NCBI GenBank assembly: GCA_024226515.1
Contig: JAAELQ010000292.1
Span: forward strand, 1 to 64,000
Source of the DNA: a bacterium
Lineage (GTDB): Bacteria; Acidobacteriota; Polarisedimenticolia; Polarisedimenticolales; Polarisedimenticolaceae
DNA length: 64,000 nt
Direction of reading: 5' to 3'
A model generated the notes under the pieces. The model ran no database searches and was not told the DNA's origin. It saw only the letters and a list, made by a program, of their open reading frames with translations. Numbering within the stretch: position 1 is the first letter of the stretch; each line of letters begins with the position of its first letter. This document shows positions 34,164-41,487 of the stretch, piece after piece. A program made the position numbers and the translations under genes.

Positions 34164-34985
34164 ATGTCGAACAAGCCGATCTCGGGCCGCAAGCGGACGC
34201 CCTCGTCCTACCCCGCCCTCGCCATCCTGATACCGCTGGTCTTCGTCGCCTTCGGCGTGTATCGACTCATAAGCGTCTGGAGACCCGAAGGGAGCCAGTG
34301 GATCGTCCCGCTCGTCTTCATCGGCCTGGGGCTCGTACAACTCCGATCGACCGTTCGAAGCCACAGCAAGGCGAGCTCGTCCGCGGTCGAGCCGCGGATC
34401 GACGCAGGCGACACGGAGCAATTCAGCGTTCGGCTTCCGGGTTGGATCCTGGCGCCGTGCATTGCGGCGGGAGCCTTCGGCCTGTTCTGGGGCATCAAGA
34501 TTCAGTGGAGCACCCCCGCGACCGTGCTCGGCGTGGTCGTCTCCGCCGCGGCTCCGGTTCTCGCATTCATGCTACTGGGTCGATTGCGAGCGGTCCCCCG
34601 ACTTCGACTGAGCGTAACGTCCGTTCGGCTGGGAGAGACACTGGAGTTGAGCTGGGAGGTCGACGAACAGATGATTCAACCGGGTCGCCTGTCCGTCACG
34701 CTGGTCGGCACGGGGAAAGCGCGCAGCGAGAAGGGGTCGTCGACCAGCACCTGGTCCCACGAGTTCTGTTCGCGCCCAATCGTCGAGAAGCAGGATCGCC
34801 ACTCGATCCGGCGCGGCCGGACCGCCATCGCGATTCCTCGCGATTTCATGCACTCCTTCGAGGGTTCGTCCAACGAGATCTTCTGGACGATCCGCGTGAA
34901 GAGTGATGCACCGTGGCTTCCCGATCTGACGCAGGACGCCCGCATCACCATACGCCCTCGCGCGATCCAGGAGATCGCGCCATGA
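34164..34985 (+). CDS. Membrane protein with arrestin-like C-terminal domain
   Basis: This 273-residue protein has two pairs of membrane helices (about 16-52 and about 92-135). They are followed by a soluble beta-sandwich of about 130 residues: RLRLSVTSVRLGETLELSWEVD, RLSVTLVGTGK, and RTAIAIPRDFMHSFEGSSNEIFWTIRVK. This sandwich has the look of an arrestin-like fold. GGAGGG lies 5 nt before the ATG. It overlaps the next small arrestin-like gene by an ATGA junction. A TATCAT box at 34138-34143 is a possible -10. Function unknown; the set of three genes is treated as one system. Confidence 0.65.
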   Translation: MSNKPISGRKRTPSSYPALAILIPLVFVAFGVYRLISVWRPEGSQWIVPLVFIGLGLVQLRSTVRSHSKASSSAVEPRIDAGDTEQFSVRLPGWILAPCIAAGAFGLFWGIKIQWSTPATVLGVVVSAAAPVLAFMLLGRLRAVPRLRLSVTSVRLGETLELSWEVDEQMIQPGRLSVTLVGTGKARSEKGSSTSTWSHEFCSRPIVEKQDRHSIRRGRTAIAIPRDFMHSFEGSSNEIFWTIRVKSDAPWLPDLTQDARITIRPRAIQEIAP

Positions 34986-35341
34986 AGGACTCGTACATCC
35001 GCATCCGAGACTCGAGAACCGCGTTCCGACCGGGAGAGACCGTGTCAGGATCCGCCCACTGGACGCTGAGGAAAGAGGCCGACTGGCTCGAGGTCCGGCT
35101 TCTGTGGTACACGGACGGCAAGGGCGACCGCGACACGGAGACGGTCGATCGCCGTACCGTGACACGACCGCATGCGGAAGGCTCGCACGAGTTCAGTCTA
35201 CGGCTGCCGGAGGGCCCGTACTCGCATCATGGCCGTTACGTGTCGATCCTGTGGGCCGTCGAACTGGTCGCGCACAGACACCGCAACGCCGTTCGAGTCG
35301 ACCTGGTCCTGGACCCCGATGCGGTCGTCGCAGAGTCCTGA
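34982..35341 (+). CDS. Small arrestin-like protein
   Basis: This 119-residue all-beta protein begins DSYIRIRDSRTAFRPGETVSGSAHW, a pattern typical of the first strands of arrestin/Spo0M-like sandwiches (a strand, then a GE-x-V-x-G turn). It continues with strands WLEVRLLWYTDGKG, GSHEFSLRLPEGPYSHHGRYVSI and ILWAVELVA. It has no signal peptide, so it may dock to the cytosolic part of the preceding membrane protein. It starts inside the stop codon of the upstream gene and its end overlaps the start of the ATPase gene by 23 nt. Confidence 0.6.
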   Translation: MKDSYIRIRDSRTAFRPGETVSGSAHWTLRKEADWLEVRLLWYTDGKGDRDTETVDRRTVTRPHAEGSHEFSLRLPEGPYSHHGRYVSILWAVELVAHRHRNAVRVDLVLDPDAVVAES

Positions 35342-35921
35342 GCGGAATCGCCTCGTGCGCCCCTGCGACAATCCGTTCCGCTCGAGCCTGACGCAATCGC
35401 TGCAGTACGTTCCGATCGGGACGACATGGGCCGACCTGCGCCTGCGCCTCGCTCGACTCGACTATCGCGCATCGATCGTCGGGCCCATGGGGTCCGGCAA
35501 GAGCACGCTGTTGCGCACCCTGGCCGAACAACTGAGGGCCAAACGAACCCGCGTTCGTTTTCATCGCGTCGAGCTGGACGCGAGCGCCGACGAAGTTCTC
35601 GAGTCGGTCATGCGGAGCCGGACGGACGACATCGTTTGCGTCGATCGTGTCGACCGCCTTCCGTCTCTCGCCTGGCGCAGCATTCGACGGGCAGGCCTAC
35701 GCGGAGGCTTGATCTGCGCGGGTCATCGGACTCGAGGCCTGCCCGTGCTCGTTCGATGCAAGACCAATCCCGAGCTTCTCCATCGACTGGTTCGCGAACT
35801 CAGCTCCAACCCCGGGCTCACGGGACGCGCGGAGACGCTGTTCCGCAAGCACCGCGGCAACGTGCGGGAGGCGCTATTCGAGCTCTACGATCTGGCGCAA
35901 GGCTTCACACCCGAGACATGA
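35319..35921 (+). CDS. Small P-loop ATPase, operon partner of arrestin-like proteins
   Basis: This 200-residue AAA-like or STAND-like NTPase has Walker A GPMGSGKSTLL (about residues 55-65) and Walker B DDIVCVDRVD (about 105-114). A C-terminal Arg-rich helix carries the phrase FRKHRGNVREALFELYDL, which resembles a lid/winged-helix segment. It has no DNA-binding or nuclease domain. The ATG at 35319 is used; a GTG at 35355 is possible and would trim 12 residues. It is translationally coupled to the arrestin-like gene. Its 3' end overlaps convergent serC by 17 nt. The role of the three-gene set is unknown to me. Confidence 0.65.
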   Translation: MRSSQSPERNRLVRPCDNPFRSSLTQSLQYVPIGTTWADLRLRLARLDYRASIVGPMGSGKSTLLRTLAEQLRAKRTRVRFHRVELDASADEVLESVMRSRTDDIVCVDRVDRLPSLAWRSIRRAGLRGGLICAGHRTRGLPVLVRCKTNPELLHRLVRELSSNPGLTGRAETLFRKHRGNVREALFELYDLAQGFTPET

Positions 35922-36987
35922 ACTCCTGCATGAAGTCGCGGGCGGCCTGCGCGCCCGCCAGCGGCATCGCGTTGTACAACGAGATGCGGACCCCGCCGAC
36001 GCTGCGGTGCCCCTTGAGCCCGATCAGCCCAGCCTCCTTGGCCTCGGCGATGAACTTCTTCTCCAGCTCTTCGTTCGGCAGCCGCAGCGTGATGTTCATC
36101 CACGAACGGCCGGCCTCCTCGACGGTGCCCTTGAAGAAGTTCGGGTGCTCGTCGATCATCCCGTAGATCAGGTCCTTCTTCTGCGCGTTGACCTTCTCGA
36201 CGGCCGCGACGCCGCCTTGCTCCTTGATCCACTCGAGCACCAGGTTCATCACGTAAATCGGGAACGACGGCGGCGTGTTGTACAGCGACTTCTTGCCGGC
36301 CTGGGTCTTGTAGTTCAGTACCGTGGGCAGCGAGTCGTTCGACTGTTGCAGCAGCTCGTCGCGCATCGCGACCAGCGTCACACCGGCGGAGCCCAGGTTC
36401 TTCTGCGCGCCGGCGTAGATCATCGAGTAGCGCGCATGATCGCGCTGCATCGAACCGATGTCCGACGACATGTCGGCGATCAGCGGGACGCCGACCTTCG
36501 GCGTGTGGTGGAACTGCGTGCCCTTGATCGTGTTGTTCGTCGTGATGTGCAGGTACGCCGCGTTGGCGGGCACATCCAGCTCGTCGTCGACCGGGATGTG
36601 TTTGTACTCACCCGCCTTACCGGAGAACGCGACGTGCGTCTCGCCGATGACCTGAGCCTCCTTGATCGCCTTGGCCGACCAGGTTCCGGTGTCGACGTAC
36701 GAGGCGGTCTGCCCCTGCTTCAGGAAGTTCATCGGGATCATCGCGAACTGCTGCGAGGCGCCTCCGGTCAGGAACAGGACGTGATAGTCGTCCGATAGAC
36801 CGAACAGCTCGCGCGTCAGCGCCATGGCGCTCTCGTTGACCTCGTCGTACTGGGGCGACCGGTGCGAGCTCTCCATGATCGACATGCCCGAGCCGCGATA
36901 GTCGAGCAGTTCGCCCTGGATCTTCTCGAGTACCGACAGCGGCAGCGTCGAGGGCCCGGGATTGAAATTGAATACACGTTTCGTCAT
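35905..36987 (-). CDS. serC: Phosphoserine aminotransferase
   Basis: This PLP enzyme converts 3-phosphohydroxypyruvate plus glutamate to phosphoserine, the second step of serine synthesis. The chain is 360 residues, normal for the family, and starts VFNFNPGPSTLP. Substrate and PLP motifs are visible: GGASQQFAMIPMN, the Trp of DTGTWSAKA, ADMSSDIGS, and the Schiff-base Lys in YAGAQKNLG. HRSVGGVRISLYNAMP is the C-terminal arginine motif. GGGGAG lies 7 nt before the ATG. serA lies 18 nt upstream on the same strand, so the two form a serine operon. Confidence 0.95.
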   Translation of the reverse strand: MTKRVFNFNPGPSTLPLSVLEKIQGELLDYRGSGMSIMESSHRSPQYDEVNESAMALTRELFGLSDDYHVLFLTGGASQQFAMIPMNFLKQGQTASYVDTGTWSAKAIKEAQVIGETHVAFSGKAGEYKHIPVDDELDVPANAAYLHITTNNTIKGTQFHHTPKVGVPLIADMSSDIGSMQRDHARYSMIYAGAQKNLGSAGVTLVAMRDELLQQSNDSLPTVLNYKTQAGKKSLYNTPPSFPIYVMNLVLEWIKEQGGVAAVEKVNAQKKDLIYGMIDEHPNFFKGTVEEAGRSWMNITLRLPNEELEKKFIAEAKEAGLIGLKGHRSVGGVRISLYNAMPLAGAQAARDFMQEFMSRV

Positions 36988-37005
36988 CGTCGATCTCCCC
37001 TCGGC

Positions 37006-37878
37006 TCAGGCCTGATAGTCCTCGAGCAGGCGCTCGATGATGGTGCCGATACGGCTCATGTTCTCTTGCGTGGACGCTCCGATGTGGGGCGTGAACACCG
37101 TGTTCGGAGCCTCGAATAGCGGCGACGGCTCCGGCGGATCCGAGTTCCAGACATCGGTAGCGTAGCCCGCCAGCTTGCCGCTGTTCAAGGCCTCGACCAC
37201 ATCTTCCTCGACGATGATCCTGCCGCGCGCCGTGTTGACCAGATAGGCCCCGTCCTTGAAGTGTTTCAGCGTGTCCCTGTTGATCAGTCCCCTCGTGTCG
37301 TCGAGCAGCGGCATGTGGATCGAGACATAGTCCGACTGCTGCAGCACCTCCTCCAGCGTGGGGCAGATCTCGGCCCAGTCGGTGAAGTAGACGTCCGGGT
37401 GCCAGCCGACGACGTTCATCTTGAACGCCCGCGCGCGCACGGCCAGCGACAGGCCGATGCGCCCGAGACCGAGGATCCCCAGCGTCTTTCCGTGAAGCTC
37501 GGTGCGTTTCAGCTCCTTCTTGATCCACTCGCCCTTGCGCATCGAGGCGTCCGCACGATTCACTTTGTTCGGCAGCGCGATCATCAGCGCGAAGGCGAGC
37601 TCGGCCACCGCCGTCGTCGACGCCTCCGCCGTGTTCATGCAGCGGATGCCCTTGGACTCGGCGTAGGGGATGTCGATGTTGTCCATGCCCACGCCGCCGC
37701 GGATGATCATCTTCAGATTCGTCGCCGAATCGATGTAATCCCGCTTGCACTTGGTCTTGCTGCGCACCAGGACGATCTCGGCCTCGGGCAGCCGGTCCTT
37801 GTCGCGGGTCACCTCGCCGAAGCGGGCGAGACGGTCGGGAAGATCGGGACCAAAAGCGTCTGAGATCAGTATCAGCAT
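37006..37878 (-). CDS. serA: Phosphoglycerate dehydrogenase (short form, no ACT domain)
   Basis: This enzyme oxidises 3-phosphoglycerate to 3-phosphohydroxypyruvate with NAD. At 290 residues it lacks the ACT and intervening domains of longer forms, so serine feedback through ACT is not expected. The Rossmann motif is GILGLGRIGLSLA. Catalytic residues appear as Arg in NTARGRII, Glu in DPPEPSPLF and His in PHIGAST. The ATG at 37878 follows AGAGGT and is preferred to an upstream in-frame start at 37932. It is the first gene of the serA-serC operon and is divergent from the VIT/VWA gene. Confidence 0.92.
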   Translation of the reverse strand: MLILISDAFGPDLPDRLARFGEVTRDKDRLPEAEIVLVRSKTKCKRDYIDSATNLKMIIRGGVGMDNIDIPYAESKGIRCMNTAEASTTAVAELAFALMIALPNKVNRADASMRKGEWIKKELKRTELHGKTLGILGLGRIGLSLAVRARAFKMNVVGWHPDVYFTDWAEICPTLEEVLQQSDYVSIHMPLLDDTRGLINRDTLKHFKDGAYLVNTARGRIIVEEDVVEALNSGKLAGYATDVWNSDPPEPSPLFEAPNTVFTPHIGASTQENMSRIGTIIERLLEDYQA

Positions 37879-37956
37879 GACCGGTACCTCTGGGATGGAT
37901 TGAAGAACGAACGTGAATCCCAGTATGGCCACCGCGCCGGACCCGCTCTAGACGAA

Positions 37957-38025
37957 AAGACTACCCTGAAGGTCTTATGCAAGTCACGTGGGGTGAACGA
38001 CTTGCGCCGTCGGGTTCTTTTTTTT
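37957..38025 (+). promoter_or_regulatory. Two inverted repeats and a T8 tract between serA and the VIT gene
   Basis: AAGAC (37957-37961)/GTCTT (37972-37976) is followed by GCAAGTC (37979-37985)/GACTTGC (37999-38005), whose spacer starts with CACGTG overlap, and by T8 at 38018-38025. On the + strand this has the order hairpin, hairpin, U-run, like an attenuator. It could equally be an operator for the divergent pair. No known riboswitch motif is recognised. Confidence 0.35.
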
Positions 38026-38114
38026 CGAAACGGGTGTCACAGGATCGCGTCTCCCGGCGTTGGCCCCGTGAACGCGCCGCCGCCCGGCCCGTTCGAACCA
38101 AGGAGGCTGACGAG

Positions 38115-40397
38115 ATGTGCCCTAAGATGATGCAACCCACGATGGCAGAGACGATCCGACAATCCGGCGAGGCCTCGGGCCTGGTGACGGTGGACGGCAG
38201 GACGTTCCCGCTGCGTTCGGCGGCGCTGCGCTCGCGTGCCGAGGGCGGGATCGCCGAGACCGAGCTGACCCAGCGCTACGAGAACCCGTACGACGAGGCG
38301 CTCGAGGTGCTGTACACGATGCCGCTTCCGGCGGACGCGGCCGTCGTCGGCTACACGATCACGCTGGGCGAGCGCGTGATCACCGGCCGCGTCGAGACCG
38401 TCGAGAACGCGAAGCAGGAATACCGAGAAGCGCTCGAGCAGGGCCGGACGGCCGGGCTGCTGGAACAACATCGTCCGGATACGTTCATGCAGAAGCTGGG
38501 CAACATCCCCGCGGGCGAGGCGGCCACGGTCGAGATCCGCGTGCTGCAGCCGCTGGCCTTCCTGACCGGGGAAGAACGCGGCCCGTCGTGGGAATACCGC
38601 TTCCCGTCGGTCGTCGGCGTGCGCTACCACGGCGAACCCGGCCGCGTGACCGACGCGGAGCAGCTCGACGCACCGCGTGCGGACGGCGCCGGAACACCCG
38701 CGACGCTCGAGCTGGACCTCACGCTCGCCGACGGCGACCCCGCGGCCCTCGCCGCCGGATCGCCGAGCCATCTGCTGGCGACCGCCGGGGCGGAGGCGGG
38801 GGCCCACGTATCGCTCGCCGAGACGCCTCGGCTGGATCGCGACCTCGTCGTCCAGTGGCGCGCCGCGCAGCCCGACGTCGGCATGCGGCTGGTCGAGGGG
38901 CGTGGGCTCGACGGCGACGACGGCCGCTACGGGCTGTTGACGATCACTCCCCCGGCGGCCCCCCAGCGGACGTGGGCCCGCGACCTGACGATCCTGCTCG
39001 ACGCCAGCGGATCGATGAGCGGCTGGCCGCTCGAGTGCAGCAAGCAGCTGGTGCTGTCGTTGCTGGACAGCCTGAACGCGAACGACCGCTTCGAGGTCCT
39101 CGCGTTCTCGAACCGCGTCGAGCACCTGACTCCCACTCTCTGCGCCGGTGGCGCGAACAACGTGCGCCGGGCCAAGCAAGCGGTCGAGGCGCTGTCCGCG
39201 GGAGGCGGCACCGAGATGGCCGGCGCCCTCCGCGATGCGCTGAAGCCGCTGGGCCCCGAGTCGCAACGGCAGGTCATCTTGATGACCGACGGCTATATCG
39301 GCTTCGAGAACGAGGTCGTGCGCAACGTGCTCGACGGGCTGCAGGACCGTTGCCGCGTGCACGCGGTCGGCGTCGGCAGCGCTCCGAACCGCAGTCTGAC
39401 GCGCGGCGTCGCGCGCGCCGGGCGGGGCGTCGAGCTGTTCGTCGAGAACGGCGAGACGCCGCAGCTGGCCGCGGACCGCCTGCTGGCCGCGACCGTCGAT
39501 CCCGTGCTGACGGAGCTCGGCGTGAGCGGCACCGCCGTGCGCGAGGTCGCTCCGCAGCGGCCGCGCGACGTCCTCGCGGGCCAGCCGATCGTCCTCACCG
39601 TCGAGCTCGATCCGAACGGTGGAACGGTGAAGGCATCCGGAATGATGCCGGACGGGCTGTGGCGCCGAAGCCTGCAAGTCGACAAGCTCACGCCGCAGAC
39701 GACAGCGACACCGATCCCGCTGGGGGCGCTGTTCGGCCGCGAGGCGGTCGAGGAGCAGGAGACGCTGGCCGCGGCGGGCGAAGATGTGGACGCGCGCATC
39801 GAGGCGCTCGGCCTGCGGCACCGCATCGCCACCCGGCGCACGAGCCTGGTCGCGGTCGCCGACGAGCCCAGCGTCGACCCGAAGCAGCCGCGGCGTCGCC
39901 GGAAGCTCGAGGTGGAGCTGCCGGTCGGCGTCTCGGCCCACGACGTTGGGTTGATGCCCACCGGGATCTGCCTGGATCAGAGGTCCCTCTGCGCGCCGAC
40001 CCTGATCGGATCGATGCCCGAACGATTCGATGCTTCCCAGACGATTGACGCGCGTCGCGTCGGCGTTCGGGGGATGGGGGCGTCGGGCATGCTCGTGCTC
40101 GACGCGCGGCTCGTGCGGTCGGAGGGCCGTAGGTGGGTGCTGGAGTTCGAAACGCCGCACGACGACTTCGAGCTACCGGGGGTCGACGTGAAGCTCATGG
40201 TGACCGGCGCAGGAAAACCGCTGGTCGCCCGGCTCGATGAGAAGGCCAGTAGCGCGAGCGGGCCTCACGTCGCGGGCTTGACGGTGCGCATGGTCCTGCT
40301 GCGCAAGCGACTCGTCGGCTGGCCTCGGGGGCCGGCGACCGTCACGTGGGTTGCCGGCGGCAAGCAGTATCGGTTGGCCGTCAGTAGCGACCTCTAG
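38115..40397 (+). CDS. VIT and von Willebrand A domain protein
   Basis: This 760-residue protein has an N-terminal VIT domain: ETELTQRYENPYDEALEVLYTMPLP, YTITLGERVITGRVE and the AKQEYREALEQGRTAGLLEQ segment typical of inter-alpha-trypsin inhibitor families. A vWA domain at about 290-450 keeps the MIDAS: DASGSMS (from about 296), the Thr in GGTEMAGAL, and the Asp in LMTDGYIG. A long C-terminal region holds beta-strand blocks. No signal peptide is evident, so it may be cytosolic or use another route. AGGAGG lies 8 nt before the ATG at 38115. It is followed after 7 nt by a sigma factor gene. Likely a metal-dependent adhesion or scaffolding role. Confidence 0.85.
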   Translation: MCPKMMQPTMAETIRQSGEASGLVTVDGRTFPLRSAALRSRAEGGIAETELTQRYENPYDEALEVLYTMPLPADAAVVGYTITLGERVITGRVETVENAKQEYREALEQGRTAGLLEQHRPDTFMQKLGNIPAGEAATVEIRVLQPLAFLTGEERGPSWEYRFPSVVGVRYHGEPGRVTDAEQLDAPRADGAGTPATLELDLTLADGDPAALAAGSPSHLLATAGAEAGAHVSLAETPRLDRDLVVQWRAAQPDVGMRLVEGRGLDGDDGRYGLLTITPPAAPQRTWARDLTILLDASGSMSGWPLECSKQLVLSLLDSLNANDRFEVLAFSNRVEHLTPTLCAGGANNVRRAKQAVEALSAGGGTEMAGALRDALKPLGPESQRQVILMTDGYIGFENEVVRNVLDGLQDRCRVHAVGVGSAPNRSLTRGVARAGRGVELFVENGETPQLAADRLLAATVDPVLTELGVSGTAVREVAPQRPRDVLAGQPIVLTVELDPNGGTVKASGMMPDGLWRRSLQVDKLTPQTTATPIPLGALFGREAVEEQETLAAAGEDVDARIEALGLRHRIATRRTSLVAVADEPSVDPKQPRRRRKLEVELPVGVSAHDVGLMPTGICLDQRSLCAPTLIGSMPERFDASQTIDARRVGVRGMGASGMLVLDARLVRSEGRRWVLEFETPHDDFELPGVDVKLMVTGAGKPLVARLDEKASSASGPHVAGLTVRMVLLRKRLVGWPRGPATVTWVAGGKQYRLAVSSDL

Positions 40398-40404
40398 GAA
40401 GACC

Positions 40405-40965
40405 GTGAACGACCTCGACCGAGCATGGGAAACGACCCGGGCGGGAAGCCACCACGGCTTTTCCGCCTGGGTCAAGCTGTGCGAGCTTCCCCTGCGCCGC
40501 AGTTTGCGCTCGTTCGCGCGCGTCGTCGACACGGAGTCCGTCTTGCAGGAGGGCCTGCTGCGCATGTGGCGTCTCGCCCCGACGAAGGAGCTCGAGGGAG
40601 AGAACGCCTCGCTGCGCATGGCGCTGCGGCTGGTGCGCAACCTGGCGATCTCCGAGACGCGCCGCTTCGGCCGCGAGGTGCCCGAGCAGCTCGAGGACGC
40701 CGAGGTGCACCTCGAGCCGGGCCGCCTCGACGCCGAGCCCTCGGACCCGGTCCTGCGCAAGGCGATCGCGTTCTGCGTACAGAAGCTCCCCGACAAACCC
40801 CGGACCGCCCTGCTGGCGAGACTCGGCGGCGGCGACGATCGCGACCTGGCCGCGGGCCTCGACATGCGGCGCAACACGTTCCTGCAGAACATCGTCCGCG
40901 CGCGCAAGCTTCTGCGTAAGTGCCTCGAGGGCCGCGGCGTGCGCGTCGAGGAGCTGTCGACATGA
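40405..40965 (+). CDS. ECF-like RNA polymerase sigma factor
   Basis: This 186-residue protein has a region-2-like block (SVLQEGLLRMWRLAP, SLRMALRLVRNLAISETRRFGRE). It also has a region-4-like C-terminus in which helices RTALLARLGGGDDRDLAAGLDM and RNTFLQNIVRARKLLRKCLEGRG form the HTH. The arrangement fits an ECF-type sigma-70 factor, although the core is diverged. The start is GTG at 40405 with AGGAAG upstream. It lies 7 nt after the VIT/VWA gene and overlaps the next small gene by ATGA, so all three are one operon. It may control genes for surface proteins, but no target is visible. Confidence 0.75.
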   Translation: MNDLDRAWETTRAGSHHGFSAWVKLCELPLRRSLRSFARVVDTESVLQEGLLRMWRLAPTKELEGENASLRMALRLVRNLAISETRRFGREVPEQLEDAEVHLEPGRLDAEPSDPVLRKAIAFCVQKLPDKPRTALLARLGGGDDRDLAAGLDMRRNTFLQNIVRARKLLRKCLEGRGVRVEELST

Positions 40966-41213
40966 GCCCGCACGACCGCAGGGACGAACCCGATCTGCTG
41001 CTCGAGGCCGCGGCCAGCCCGTTCCGCGAGTCCGACGCGCACGGACGTCTGCAACCGTCTCCCGACTGGGCCGATCTGTCGGCGGACGAGCGGGACCGGC
41101 TGTTCGCGCGCCAACTCGAGGCGCGCCGCATCGAGCGCGCGCTCGCCCCGGACGGCCTGTCCGCCACGGCGAAGGCCGTCCTCGAGCGAGTCCAGAGACT
41201 GGGTCAACTTTAG
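40962..41213 (+). CDS. Small charged protein coupled to the sigma factor
   Basis: This 83-residue, highly charged, helix-rich protein (DERDRLFARQLEARRIERAL) has no signal or membrane segment. It starts at an ATG overlapping the sigma factor stop. Its position suggests an anti-sigma factor or a sigma-binding partner, but it lacks a zinc-binding HxxxCxxC motif, so this is only inferred from coupling. Confidence 0.6.
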   Translation: MSPHDRRDEPDLLLEAAASPFRESDAHGRLQPSPDWADLSADERDRLFARQLEARRIERALAPDGLSATAKAVLERVQRLGQL

Positions 41214-41487
41214 AAAGCCCCAAAAGGACCAATAGAGATAATCACCATCCATTAGAGGAGTTGAGTCCGCCTCGCGACCCCTGTAGAAGCGAGCAATAAG
41301 ACGAGCCAGGGGGAGAAGAACGCCGAGATATTCGGCCCTGGGCACACAGTGAACACAACGCAGTTCATGCGGACCTTCCGACTCCACGATCGGACTCGGG
41401 GACGCGTGTTTCTCGTCCCGCTGAGTCACGCAGCACGAGCTGTCCGGTGTTGACTCGATGCTCGCCAGCAAGAGAAGAGGTGTCGCG

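Noticed and set aside
40173..41471. A 432-codon minus-strand frame across the sigma factor and intergenic region
   Set aside because: It is Ser/Arg/Ala-rich without motifs and opposes an operon with good coding features, so it is treated as a shadow.
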